Shown: positions 23,874-34,070 of the stretch, one piece after another
Position numbering within the stretch: the first letter of the stretch is position 1
How the letters are laid out: each line of letters starts with the position of its first letter
Assembly (NCBI RefSeq): GCF_051390635.1
Contig: NZ_JBPODT010000001.1
Span: 124,001-188,000 of the forward strand
Length of the DNA stretch: 64,000 bases
Source: Microbaculum sp051390635
Lineage (GTDB): Bacteria > Pseudomonadota > Alphaproteobacteria > Rhizobiales > Tepidamorphaceae
Direction: 5' to 3'
The notes under the pieces: model-generated
What the model saw: only the letters and a program-made list of their open reading frames with translations
Databases searched by the model: none
What the model was told of the DNA's origin: nothing
Position numbers and translations under genes: made by a program

Positions 23874-25493
23874 CTAGGCAGTCTGCCCGTTCCGAATGCG
23901 CGCCAATGCCTCCGGCGTGTCCACGTCGGTCAGCACGGCATCGCCCGCGATTTCGATTTCGGCGACGAGCTCGGCGTTCTCGCCGATCAGGTGGCGCGCG
24001 CCGACATCGCCGCGAATCGCGGTCAGCGCCGGGAAGAAGCGCCGTCCCCACAAGACCGGGTTGCCGCGCTTGCCCTGCACCGTGGGAACGACGACGGCGC
24101 TGCCGTCCGCCGGCGCGAAGGCGTCGACCAGACGATCGATCACGCTCGCGTCTACCGCGGGCATGTCGCCGAGACAGACCACGGCCCCGTCGACGTCCGC
24201 GGGCAGAGCCTCGATGCCCGTCTTCAGCGAGGTCGAAAGCCCATCGGCGTAGTCCGGATTGTTGACGAAGGTGACGTCGAGCCCGGCAAGCGCTGCCTCG
24301 ACCTGGTCCGGCTGATGGCCGGTGACGACGATCACCGGCCGGGCCGAGGAGGCCAGTACGGCGTCCGCGGCGATCCGCACCATCGGCTTGCCGCGGATCT
24401 GCTCGGTGAGCTTGTTCGGCCCGCCCATCCGCCGGGACTGGCCCGCGGCCAGCAGGATCGCGGCGACCTTCGGGGTTTGCGTCTCGACCTCCTGACCCGC
24501 GCGCGGCTGCGGCCGGCTCTCGATCTCCATCAGCAGCCCCCCGACCCCCATGCCCGTGATGTCGTCGCGGCTGACCGGAATACCGGCGAGCAGGCGCTGC
24601 AGCACCCAGTCGAAACCGTTCTCGCGCGGACTGCGGGCACAGCCCGGCGCCCCGACCACCGCCGTTCCGGCTATGTCCGCGATCAACAGCAGGTTGCCAG
24701 GATCGACCGGCATGCCGAAATCGTGGATCGTGCCGCCGGCGGCCTCGATGCCGGCCGGAACGACGTCGCCGCGATCGACGATCGCCGACGCACCGAAGAC
24801 CAGCAGCAGATTGGCGCCCCGGCCCTTCAGGTCGGCCAGCGCCGCGGCGACGGCCGCGGGCTCGTGCGGCACGCGGAGCTCCTCCAGCAGCACCGCTCCC
24901 GCCGGCGCGACGCGTTCGGCCAGCACCCGCGCCGTCTTCTTCAGCATCTTCTCCGAAGTGCCGGACAGAACCGTCGAAACGACGCCGACCGTCGTCGGCT
25001 TGTAGGGCGCGACCGAGAAAAGCCCGCGCGGCGGAACGGTCCTAAGCGCCTTTTCGACGGACCCGCCCGGGACGGCGAACGGTATGATCTTCACCGTCGC
25101 GATCATCGTTCCGTCCACCACCGGGGCGAAGGCGTCGAGCGTCGCGACCGTGATGGCCTCGTCGATACGGTTGAACGCGTCGATCGCGGCGCGGTCGACG
25201 GTCAATATGCCGGGTTTCTGCGAAAACAGATTGGCACGACCGGTGAAGGCCCGGTCGACGCGGACATTGACCCCGGCAACCGCCTCGGCCAGCCGTGCGG
25301 CCGCCTCGTCCTCGTGCACGTCGCCGGCCTCCAGACAGGCGGCGACCACCTCGGACAGGCCGGCGGCCCGCAGCGCCTCGATGTGCCCGGCCGAGAGGAC
25401 GGTACCCTTCTTAATCGTTCCCGAGCCGGTCCGCTGGGAGTGCGCGAGGATCGCGCCTTCGGCGTCCGAAAGCCCCAATGGGCCGAACAGCAT
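23874..25493 (-). CDS. Fusion of a molybdopterin-binding domain and a MobA/MocA-like nucleotidyltransferase
   Basis: 539 residues. The N-terminal 340 residues look MoeA/MoaB-like (GTIKKGTVLSAGHIEAL near 25; LLLVFGASAIVDRGDVVPAGIE near 220-241, a molybdopterin-binding loop). The C-terminal 195 residues are an NTP-transferase: VAAILLAAGQSRRMGGPNKL (near 346-365), VVCLGDMPAV (near 443), GNPVLW (near 483). It would attach CMP or GMP to molybdopterin for the molybdenum hydroxylase encoded upstream in the same direction. Two nt separate it from xdhC, so they are co-translated. Confidence 0.88.
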   Translation of the reverse strand: MLFGPLGLSDAEGAILAHSQRTGSGTIKKGTVLSAGHIEALRAAGLSEVVAACLEAGDVHEDEAAARLAEAVAGVNVRVDRAFTGRANLFSQKPGILTVDRAAIDAFNRIDEAITVATLDAFAPVVDGTMIATVKIIPFAVPGGSVEKALRTVPPRGLFSVAPYKPTTVGVVSTVLSGTSEKMLKKTARVLAERVAPAGAVLLEELRVPHEPAAVAAALADLKGRGANLLLVFGASAIVDRGDVVPAGIEAAGGTIHDFGMPVDPGNLLLIADIAGTAVVGAPGCARSPRENGFDWVLQRLLAGIPVSRDDITGMGVGGLLMEIESRPQPRAGQEVETQTPKVAAILLAAGQSRRMGGPNKLTEQIRGKPMVRIAADAVLASSARPVIVVTGHQPDQVEAALAGLDVTFVNNPDYADGLSTSLKTGIEALPADVDGAVVCLGDMPAVDASVIDRLVDAFAPADGSAVVVPTVQGKRGNPVLWGRRFFPALTAIRGDVGARHLIGENAELVAEIEIAGDAVLTDVDTPEALARIRNGQTA

Positions 25494-25495
25494 GT

Positions 25496-26179
25496 CTACC
25501 CCTCCCCGAGCCGGAGCGCGGCGGTGATCTGCGCCATGATCGACACGGCGATCTCCGCCGGGCTCTGGGCACCGATGGCCAGCCCGATCGGCGCGTGAAT
25601 GCGCGCGATGTCGGTGTCCGCGATCCCGGCGCCGGTCAGCCGTTCGACCCGGCGGGCATGGGTCTTCTTGCTGCCGAGCGCACCGATATAGAAGCAGCCC
25701 TTCTCCAGCGCGTGCAGGAGGCCGGGATCGTCGATCTTCGGATCATGGGTCAGCGCGCAAAAGGCCGTCCAGCGGTCGACGCCCACGTCCGGCAACGCCG
25801 CGTCCGGCCATTCCGCCACCAGATCGACCTGCGGAAATCGCTCCATGGTGGCGAACGCCGTGCGCGGATCGACGATGGTGACGTCGTAGCCCAGCATGCC
25901 GGCCATCGGCGCCAGCACCTGGCTGATATGGACGGCGCCGATCAGCACGAGCTTGGCCGGCGGCACCAGCACGTTCGCAAAACCGCCGCCTTCTTCCTGC
26001 TTCAGCGGCCGCGACCGGCCGGCGCGGATCAGGTCGCGATAGAGATCGGCGCGGTCGGATCCGGCGATATCGTCCTCGCGGACGAGCCGTTGTTCGCCCG
26101 TCTCCGTGTCGGTGATCAGGATCACCGCCCTGCGCGCGGTGCGGTCGGCGTTCAGCTGTGCGAGAAGGTCGAGTTTCAT
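25496..26179 (-). CDS. XdhC family protein, Rossmann half
   Basis: 227 residues. A short N-terminal strand-rich part, then a Rossmann-like domain (LVLIGAVHISQVLAPMAGM near 105-123, VTIVDPRTAFA near 128-138) and a terminal block APIGLAIGAQSPAEIAVSIMAQI near 198-220, the XdhC C-terminal domain. XdhC proteins insert sulphurated molybdenum cofactor into xanthine-dehydrogenase-like enzymes. The separate N-terminal half is at 26819, with a LysE gene between; in most genomes the two halves are fused or adjacent. Confidence 0.9.
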   Translation of the reverse strand: MKLDLLAQLNADRTARRAVILITDTETGEQRLVREDDIAGSDRADLYRDLIRAGRSRPLKQEEGGGFANVLVPPAKLVLIGAVHISQVLAPMAGMLGYDVTIVDPRTAFATMERFPQVDLVAEWPDAALPDVGVDRWTAFCALTHDPKIDDPGLLHALEKGCFYIGALGSKKTHARRVERLTGAGIADTDIARIHAPIGLAIGAQSPAEIAVSIMAQITAALRLGEG

Positions 26180-26186
26180 GAAGCCC

Positions 26187-26816
26187 TCAACTCCGTTCCA
26201 TCGCGAGCCGGGCCCCGAGCCCGATCAGGATCGTTCCGCCGATCGCCTGGGCGACGCGCTGCGCACGCCGGCTTGCCTTGAGGCGGGCCATTGCCACCGA
26301 CGACAGCGCGATGACGACCATATCGGCGGAGGAAAAGGCGAAGTTGACGATCGTTCCGAGGACCAGAAGCTGCGCCCAGACGGGCAGGCCCGCGGCCGGA
26401 TCGACGAACTGCGGCAGGAAGGCCACGAAGAACACCGCGGTCTTCGGATTGAGGATCTCGACCAGCATGCTGTCGGCGAAGGCCCGGCGCGGCGAGCGCG
26501 CGGTGATCATGACAGCCGGGTTCTCGCCCTTTGCGCCGCGGATCATCGCGATGCCGAGCCAGACGAGATACAGCGCGCCGGCAAGCTTCAGCCCGAGATA
26601 GAGCTCGGGCACCAGCTTCATCAACGCCGCCAGTCCGAAAACCGCTGCCAGAACATGGACATAACAGCCGACATGGATACCCAGCGCGGCCTTCAGGCCG
26701 CCCCGCTTTCCCCGGGCCAGCGTCTGCGCGGCGGTATAGAGCATCGCCGGACCGGGCATGTAGGCGAAGATGGCTGTCGCCAGCGCAAAGGCGATCAGCA
26801 ACTCGGTCGAAGGCAT
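26187..26816 (-). CDS. LysE/RhtB family exporter
   Basis: 209 residues, six hydrophobic segments. Early motif FAYMPGPAMLYTAAQTLARGKRGGL (split over residues 17-41) and FLPQFVDP near 114 are typical of amino-acid exporters of the RhtB group. It lies between the two XdhC halves, with 2 and 7 nt spacing, so it must be in the same transcript; its link with molybdenum hydroxylase maturation is unexplained. Start ATG 26816. Confidence 0.9.
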   Translation of the reverse strand: MPSTELLIAFALATAIFAYMPGPAMLYTAAQTLARGKRGGLKAALGIHVGCYVHVLAAVFGLAALMKLVPELYLGLKLAGALYLVWLGIAMIRGAKGENPAVMITARSPRRAFADSMLVEILNPKTAVFFVAFLPQFVDPAAGLPVWAQLLVLGTIVNFAFSSADMVVIALSSVAMARLKASRRAQRVAQAIGGTILIGLGARLAMERS

Positions 26817-26818
26817 GA

Positions 26819-27154
26819 TCAGTCGACCTTTTCGACGAAGACCTTGATCCGCCCGCCGCAGGACAGGCCGACCCGCCAGGCAGTCTCGTCGGCGACGCCG
26901 AATTCAAGGATCCTGGGCTCGCCGCCTCCGATCACGTCGACGGCTTCGGCGATCACCGCGCCTTCGACGCAGCCGCCCGACACCGAACCTTCGAAATTGC
27001 CGTCGGCATCGATCACCAGATGGCTGCCTGCGGGACGCGGCGCCGAACCCCAGGTCTCGACCACGGTGGCAAGCGCCACGTCGCGGCCGGCCTTGCGCCA
27101 CGCCTCGGCGATGGCAAGCGGATCGTCGAGCGGATTGATGGTGAGTTCGCTCAT
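26819..27154 (-). CDS. XdhC/CoxI family protein, N-terminal half
   Basis: 111 residues from ATG 27154, which has AGGAGG seven bases upstream. The XdhC/CoxI domain shows VALATVVETWGSAPRPAGSHL (split near 24-44), FEGSVSGGCVEGAVI (near 55-69) and VGLSCGGRIKVFVE (near 94-107) with two Cys that may hold sulphur or cofactor. Partner of the XdhC half at 25496. About 150 nt separate it from the VWA gene stop, so it may have its own promoter. Confidence 0.9.
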   Translation of the reverse strand: MSELTINPLDDPLAIAEAWRKAGRDVALATVVETWGSAPRPAGSHLVIDADGNFEGSVSGGCVEGAVIAEAVDVIGGGEPRILEFGVADETAWRVGLSCGGRIKVFVEKVD

Positions 27155-27302
27155 GGGGACCTCCTGACGCGACACGCGCGGAAATGCCGTGGCGGCATGA
27201 ACATGAAATAGGGCCCTGCCGGTCGGGCTGACAGGTCGAGCACGGTTCCATCCGGCCGTGCCGCCCTTCGCCCCTCACGAACAGCGCAGCGACGAAGGCA
27301 CG

Positions 27303-28553
27303 TCACGCCGCCTCTCCCCTGAGCCAGCGCATCGGATCGGCCCCACCCGGCCGGCGCGCGTCGAGCGCGCGCACGAGATCGGCCATCGCACCGAGATTGT
27401 GGATCGTGCGGAATTCGTCGACATGCGGCAGCATGGTGACGATGCCGGCCGCCTTCGCCTCGAAGCCGTCGTAGCGCAACAGCGGATTGAGCCAGATCAG
27501 CCGCCGGCAGGACCGGTGCAGCCGGTCCATCTCGAAGTCCAGTTCCTCACGCCCGTCGCGTTCTAGCCCGTCGGTCACAAGCAGCACCACCGCGCCCTGC
27601 CCCAGCACCCGGCGCGACCAGTCGCGGTTGAACGCGTGCAGGCAGGTGGCGATGCGCGTGCCGCCGGCCCAGTCCTGGACGATGTCGGAGCAGCGCTCCA
27701 GCGCCTCGTCTGGATCGCGCGCCTTGAGCTGGCGGGTGATGTTGGTGAGCCGCGTGCCGAACACGAAGCTGTGCACCCGCCCGCGCGCCTCCGTCAGCGC
27801 GTGCAGGAAATGCAGGAACATCCGGCTGTACTGCGTCATCGACCCGGAAATGTCGCAGATCGCAACCAGCGGCGGATGCTTCCGCGACGGCGCCAGGCGC
27901 TTCAGGTCGATCATGCCGTGCGAGCCGCCACGGATGCTGGAACGCAACGAGCGGCGCAGATCGATCTGCCGTCCACGCGACGACGGCTCCAGCCGCCGCG
28001 TCTTCACCTTGTCGAACGGCAGCATCATGCGGGCGATCATCTGCCGCGCCTGTGCAATCTCGGCGGCCGACATCTGCTCGAAATCCTTGCGCTGCAGGAT
28101 CTCCTGGCTCGACAGCGTCAACTTGGCGTCGATTTCCCGCTTCGGCTTCGGCATCTCCGGCTTCTGCTCGTTCTTCAGAAGCGCCTCGGCGACGCGGGAT
28201 CGCACTTCCTCGGCGTCCTCGCGCGGCACCGGCGGCGACGGCGGCAGCAGCTGCGACATCAGCCGTTCGAGCAGCGCGCGCTTGCGCCAGTACAGCCGGA
28301 ACGCCTGGTCGAACAGGTCGTGATCCTCGTGCCGCTTCACCAGCACCGAGTGCAGCACCCAGTAGAAATCGGCTTTCTCGCCGATGCCGGCGGTCTCCAC
28401 CGCCCGGATGGCGTCGACCACGCTGCCCGGCCCGACGCGCATCCCGGCAGTCCTCAGAGCCCGGGCGAAATGGACGATGTTGTCGGCAAGGCGGCCTTCG
28501 AAGGCTTCGGCCTCTGCCGCCGGAACGGATGTCGTATCGGGGCGGTCCGTCAT
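27303..28553 (-). CDS. coxE: CoxE-type VWA domain protein
   Basis: 416 residues. The C-terminal VWA domain carries the metal-adhesion motif in VAICDISGSMTQYSR (DxSxS near residue 228) and VVLLVTDGLERDG (near 329-341). The N-terminal 200 residues are helical, as in CoxE. Paired with the MoxR-type ATPase 6 nt upstream, it forms an ATPase/VWA chaperone couple which, in Oligotropha CO dehydrogenase, matures the [CuSMoO2] site. Here the hydroxylase is form II, so the couple more likely serves general active-site maturation. Confidence 0.92.
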   Translation of the reverse strand: MTDRPDTTSVPAAEAEAFEGRLADNIVHFARALRTAGMRVGPGSVVDAIRAVETAGIGEKADFYWVLHSVLVKRHEDHDLFDQAFRLYWRKRALLERLMSQLLPPSPPVPREDAEEVRSRVAEALLKNEQKPEMPKPKREIDAKLTLSSQEILQRKDFEQMSAAEIAQARQMIARMMLPFDKVKTRRLEPSSRGRQIDLRRSLRSSIRGGSHGMIDLKRLAPSRKHPPLVAICDISGSMTQYSRMFLHFLHALTEARGRVHSFVFGTRLTNITRQLKARDPDEALERCSDIVQDWAGGTRIATCLHAFNRDWSRRVLGQGAVVLLVTDGLERDGREELDFEMDRLHRSCRRLIWLNPLLRYDGFEAKAAGIVTMLPHVDEFRTIHNLGAMADLVRALDARRPGGADPMRWLRGEAA

Positions 28554-28559
28554 CCTGGT

Positions 28560-29486
<927 letters not shown>

Positions 29487-29580
29487 GGCGGGCTCCGGAC
29501 TGTTTGGCGAAGTGTGAAACGGCCGGCGCCGATTTGGACGCCGACCGCAATCTAGCACACAGGTCGCGCTGGTCGGCGGC

Positions 29581-30372
29581 TCACGCCGCCGTCACCGCAC
29601 GCCGCGCCATCACGGCGATCAGGTTCGCCCGGTAGTCGGCGCTGGCATGGATGTCGCTGTTGAGGCCGTCGGAGGGGACGCTCACCCCTTCGAGCGACTT
29701 CGGCGCGAACCGGGTCGACAGTGCGGCTTCCAGGTCCTTGGAGCGGAACACGCACGAGCCGGCGCCTGTCACCGCCGCACGCACCTCCTTGCCGCGCTTC
29801 GACACGAACACCCCGACGAGCGCATAGCGCGAGGCCGGGTTCGGGAACTTCGCATAGCCGGCCTTGCGCGGAATCGGGAAGATCACCTTGGTGACGATCT
29901 CGCCGGGCTCCAGCGCCGTCTCGAACATGTCGACGAAGAAATCGTCGGCCTCGATCTTGCGCTTGTTGGTGACGATCGTCGCGCCGAGGCCCAGGCAGGC
30001 GGCCGGGTAGTCGGCGTTCGGGTCGTTGTTGGCGATCGAGCCGCCGATTGTGCCGCGGGCGCGCACATGCGGATCGCCGATGCCACCGGCAAGCTGGGCA
30101 AGCGCCGGAATCGCCTCCCGGACGACATCGGAATTGGCGACGTCGGCATGCGGCGTCATCGCCCCGATGTGGATCTTGCGGCCTTTCTGCTCTATTCCCG
30201 CCAGCCCTTCGATGCCGCCGAGATCGACGATATCCGACGGCGAGGCCAGCCGCTGCTTCATCGTCGGCAGCAGCGTATGGCCGCCGGCGAGGACCTTGGC
30301 GTCTTCCATCTTGGCCAACAGCCCGGCAGCCTTACGGACCGTCGCGGGCCGATGATAGTTGAACGGATACAT
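29581..30372 (-). CDS. coxM: FAD-binding medium subunit of the molybdenum hydroxylase
   Basis: 263 residues. FAD-binding motifs VLAGGHTLLPTMK (near 28-40) and the TIGGSIANNDPNADYP loop (near 107-122) match CoxM/CutM. The subunit passes electrons from the Fe-S protein to FAD and on to the quinone pool or another acceptor. It starts at ATG 30372, 12 nt after coxL, with AGGAGG upstream. Confidence 0.95.
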   Translation of the reverse strand: MYPFNYHRPATVRKAAGLLAKMEDAKVLAGGHTLLPTMKQRLASPSDIVDLGGIEGLAGIEQKGRKIHIGAMTPHADVANSDVVREAIPALAQLAGGIGDPHVRARGTIGGSIANNDPNADYPAACLGLGATIVTNKRKIEADDFFVDMFETALEPGEIVTKVIFPIPRKAGYAKFPNPASRYALVGVFVSKRGKEVRAAVTGAGSCVFRSKDLEAALSTRFAPKSLEGVSVPSDGLNSDIHASADYRANLIAVMARRAVTAA

Positions 30373-30384
30373 CTGTGATCCTCC

Positions 30385-32748
30385 TTATTCGGCGGCCGCG
30401 CGCTGCGCGGTTTTCCGGGCCGCACGCCAGACCGCCTGGGGCGTGGCGGGCATTGCCAGGTCCTCGTGTCCGAGCGCGTCGGTGACGGCGTTGACGACGG
30501 CCGCCGGCGCCGCGATGGCCCCGGCCTCGCCGCAGCCCTTCATGCCGAGCGGGTTCGACGGACATGCCGTGACGGTGGTGTCCACCGTGAAGCTCGGCAG
30601 GTTGTCGGCGCGCGGCATGGTATAGTCCATGAACGAGCCCGAAAGCAGCTGGCCGTCACTGTCGTAGCGCGTGCCTTCCAGCAGCGCCTGGCCGACCCCC
30701 TGGGCGATCCCGCCATGCACCTGGCCCTCGACGATCATCGGATTGATGACCGTGCCGAAATCATCGACGGCGACCCAGTTGACGATCTCGGTGACGCCGG
30801 TGTCCGGGTCCAGTTCCACCTCGCAGATGTGGCAGCCCGCCGGGAAGGTGAAGTTCGTCGGATCGTAGAACGACGTTTCCTTCAGGCCCGGCTCGATCTC
30901 CGAGGGCGGGAACCCGTGCGCCACATAGGCGCCGAGCGCCAGCGACGTCCAGTCGATCGCCTTGTCGGTGCCCTTCACGGTGAAGTTGCCGTCCTTGAAG
31001 TCGATGTCGGCTTCCGCCGCCTCGAGCAGGTGGGCGGCGATCTTCTTGCCCTTGGCGACGACCTTGTCGAGCGCCGTGGAGATCGCCGACATGCCGACTG
31101 CACCGGAGCGCGAGCCGTAGGTGCCCATGCCGAACTGCACCTTGTCGGTGTCGCCATGGACGATCGAGACGTTCTCGAAGGGAATGCCGAGACGGTCCGC
31201 GACCAGCTGGGCGAAGGTCGTCTCGTGGCCCTGGCCGTGGCTGTGCGAGCCGGTCAGGACCTCGACCGTGCCGACCGGATTGACCCGGACCTCGGCGGAT
31301 TCCCACAGGCCGACGCCGGCGCCGAGCGACCCGACCGCCTGCGAGGGCGCGATGCCGCAGGCCTCGATATAGGTCGAGAAACCGATGCCCCGCAGCTTGC
31401 CGCGCCGCGCCGACTCGCGCTTGCGCTTGCCGAAGCCCTTGTAGTCGGCAACCTCCATCGCCTTGTTGAGGGAGGCATGATAGTCGCCGATGTCATAGGC
31501 CATGATCACCGGCGTCTGGTGCGGGAACTTGCGGATGAAGTTGCGCTTGCGCAGCGTCGCCGGGTCCACGCCGATCTCGCGGGCGGCAACCTCGACCAAA
31601 CGCTCGACCACGAAGGTCGCCTCCGGGCGTCCGGCGCCGCGATAGGCGTCGACCGGCGTCGTCGTGGTGTAGACCGCGTCCACTTCCGCGTAGATCGCCG
31701 GAATGTCGTACTGTCCCGACAACAGCGTGGCGTAGAGATAGGTCGGCACCGAGGAAGCGAACAGGCTCATGTAGCCGCCGACATTGGCCAGCGTCTTGAC
31801 CCGCATCGCCAGGAACCGGCCCCGTTCGTCCATCGCCAGCTCGGCGTGGGTGGCGTGATCGCGCCCGTGCGCGTCCGACAGGAAGGCCTCGGTGCGGTCG
31901 GCCGTCCACTTCACCGGCTTGCCGACCTTCTTCGACGCCCAGGCGGACACCGTTTCTTCCGGATAGACGTAGATCTTGGAGCCGAACCCGCCACCCACGT
32001 CCGGCGCGATGACGCGCAGCTTGTGCTCCGGCGAGACGTTCAGGAACGCCGACATGACCAGACGCGCCACATGCGGGTTCTGACTGGTGGTCCACACGGT
32101 GGTGTGGCCGGTGCCGGAGTCGTATTCGGCGACGGCCGCGCGCGGCTCCATCGCGTTCGGGATCAGGCGGTTGTTGACGAGATCGATCTTGGTGACGTGA
32201 TGCGCCTTGGCGAAAGCGGCTTCGACCGCGGCCTTGTCGCCGAGTTCCCACTCATAGGCGGTGTTGCGCGGCGCTTCCTCGTGGACGGCGATGCCCGAGC
32301 CCTGCGACTTGGCCACGTCGACGACGGCCGGCAGCACCTCGTAGTCGACATCGATCTGCTCGGCGGCGTCGCGGGCTAGCTCGATGGAGTCGGCGATGAC
32401 GACGCAGACAGGGTCGCCGACATAGCGCACCTTGCCCTGGGCCAGGCACGGATGGCCCGGCGTGACCATCGGCGATCCGTCCTTGGAATGGATCATCCAG
32501 CCGCACGGCAGCGGGCCGATCCCGTCGGCGGCAAGATCCTCGCCGGTCAGGACGACACGCACGCCATCCATGGCGGTCGCCTGGCTCGCGTTGATACCCT
32601 TGATCCTGGCATGGGCGTGCGGCGAGCGCAGGAAATAGGCGTAGGTTTGCCCTTCCCGGTTCACGTCGTCGACATAATGGCCCTTGCCGGTGATGAAGCG
32701 TTGGTCCTCGACCCGTTTCACACGGGCACCGATTCCGGTCGCACTCAT
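30385..32748 (-). CDS. coxL: Form II CO dehydrogenase-like large subunit (molybdopterin-binding)
   Basis: 787 residues, full length for the family. Binds molybdopterin cytosine dinucleotide. The active-site loop reads AYRGAGR (near residue 362-368), the form II signature; form I CO dehydrogenases have AYXCSFR with the copper-binding Cys. GCGEAGAIAAP near 757 carries the catalytic Glu. A true CO dehydrogenase role is therefore not assured: form II enzymes may oxidise CO slowly or act on other substrates such as aldehydes or N-heterocycles. It starts at ATG 32748 with GGAGGAGACG upstream; 33 nt after coxS. Confidence 0.95.
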   Translation of the reverse strand: MSATGIGARVKRVEDQRFITGKGHYVDDVNREGQTYAYFLRSPHAHARIKGINASQATAMDGVRVVLTGEDLAADGIGPLPCGWMIHSKDGSPMVTPGHPCLAQGKVRYVGDPVCVVIADSIELARDAAEQIDVDYEVLPAVVDVAKSQGSGIAVHEEAPRNTAYEWELGDKAAVEAAFAKAHHVTKIDLVNNRLIPNAMEPRAAVAEYDSGTGHTTVWTTSQNPHVARLVMSAFLNVSPEHKLRVIAPDVGGGFGSKIYVYPEETVSAWASKKVGKPVKWTADRTEAFLSDAHGRDHATHAELAMDERGRFLAMRVKTLANVGGYMSLFASSVPTYLYATLLSGQYDIPAIYAEVDAVYTTTTPVDAYRGAGRPEATFVVERLVEVAAREIGVDPATLRKRNFIRKFPHQTPVIMAYDIGDYHASLNKAMEVADYKGFGKRKRESARRGKLRGIGFSTYIEACGIAPSQAVGSLGAGVGLWESAEVRVNPVGTVEVLTGSHSHGQGHETTFAQLVADRLGIPFENVSIVHGDTDKVQFGMGTYGSRSGAVGMSAISTALDKVVAKGKKIAAHLLEAAEADIDFKDGNFTVKGTDKAIDWTSLALGAYVAHGFPPSEIEPGLKETSFYDPTNFTFPAGCHICEVELDPDTGVTEIVNWVAVDDFGTVINPMIVEGQVHGGIAQGVGQALLEGTRYDSDGQLLSGSFMDYTMPRADNLPSFTVDTTVTACPSNPLGMKGCGEAGAIAAPAAVVNAVTDALGHEDLAMPATPQAVWRAARKTAQRAAAE

Positions 32749-32781
32749 ATCGTCTCCTCCCAGAGACTGGAATTATCGATA

Positions 32782-33273
<492 letters not shown>

Positions 33274-33477
33274 TTCGTTCCTCCCTCAGGCGGTCGGAAA
33301 CCGGCCTGAACTCCGTGTGTGTGCCGGGAAAATATTCAATGAGAATACGGGGAAATCCCGCGAATCTTGATTATTTTTAATTGGCCTCCCTGCTGCGCAT
33401 ATTGTTTTGCGCCGATTTTTTACCCATTACGGATGCCGGTCAAGCCGACAAATGGCGAAGGGTGACGCAGCGGCGCG

Positions 33478-33942
33478 TCAGGCCGCGTTCTGGTCAGGGG
33501 TCACCCGGTTGCGGAAATTCTCGAAAAACTGGTCCGCTGTCTTCTTCGCCGCACCGTTGATGAGGCGCTGGCCGACCTGCGCGATCTTGCCGCCGACATG
33601 GGCTTCCACGTCGTAGGAGAGCACCGTGCCGCCGTCCTCGCCATCCTTCAGCGAGACGGTGGCGCCGCCCTTGGCGAAGCCGGCGACCCCGCCCTGCCCC
33701 TGGCCGGAAATCCTGTAGCTGTTCGGTGCGTCGATATCCGACAGCGCGACGTCGCCTTTGAATTTCGCCTTCACCGGGCCGATCTTGACGGTCGCCACGG
33801 CGCTGAACTCGGTATCGCTCTTCTTCTCGAAGCTCTCGCAACCGGGAATGCAGGCGGCCAGCACGTCCTGGTCATTGAGCGCGTTCCACACGGTCTGCCG
33901 GTCGGCAGCGATCGTGTACTCGCCAGTCATCGTCATAGCCAT
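33478..33942 (-). CDS. coxG: CoxG family SRPBCC protein
   Basis: 154 residues, a START/SRPBCC fold of the CO dehydrogenase subunit G type: GEYTIAADRQTVWNALND (near 7-24), CIPGCESFEK (near 31), GQGQGGVAGFAKGGA (near 80-94). CoxG is implicated in membrane attachment of CODH in Oligotropha, and other members bind quinone-like lipids. First gene of the minus-strand cox group and divergent from pcaB. Start ATG 33942 after GGGAGG. Confidence 0.92.
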   Translation of the reverse strand: MAMTMTGEYTIAADRQTVWNALNDQDVLAACIPGCESFEKKSDTEFSAVATVKIGPVKAKFKGDVALSDIDAPNSYRISGQGQGGVAGFAKGGATVSLKDGEDGGTVLSYDVEAHVGGKIAQVGQRLINGAAKKTADQFFENFRNRVTPDQNAA

Positions 33943-34070
33943 GTGTGCAAACCTCCCTCTTTGGCGCGGAGTTTAGCGCGAACCGCCGCGAAAGGAAGTC
34001 GACGGGTGACATTCGCGTCCGCCTGCGACTAAAGTCCGCCAACCTTGTCCCGATCAGTCCGGCGGCGCCC

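Noticed and set aside
23991..25598. Plus-strand open frame of 535 codons
   Set aside because: Antisense to the molybdopterin-binding fusion gene, which has clear motifs.
33945..34070. Possible 42-residue N-terminal extension of PcaB
   Set aside because: It would run through the coxG leader and is not like known PcaB N-termini; GTG 34071 fits the family better.
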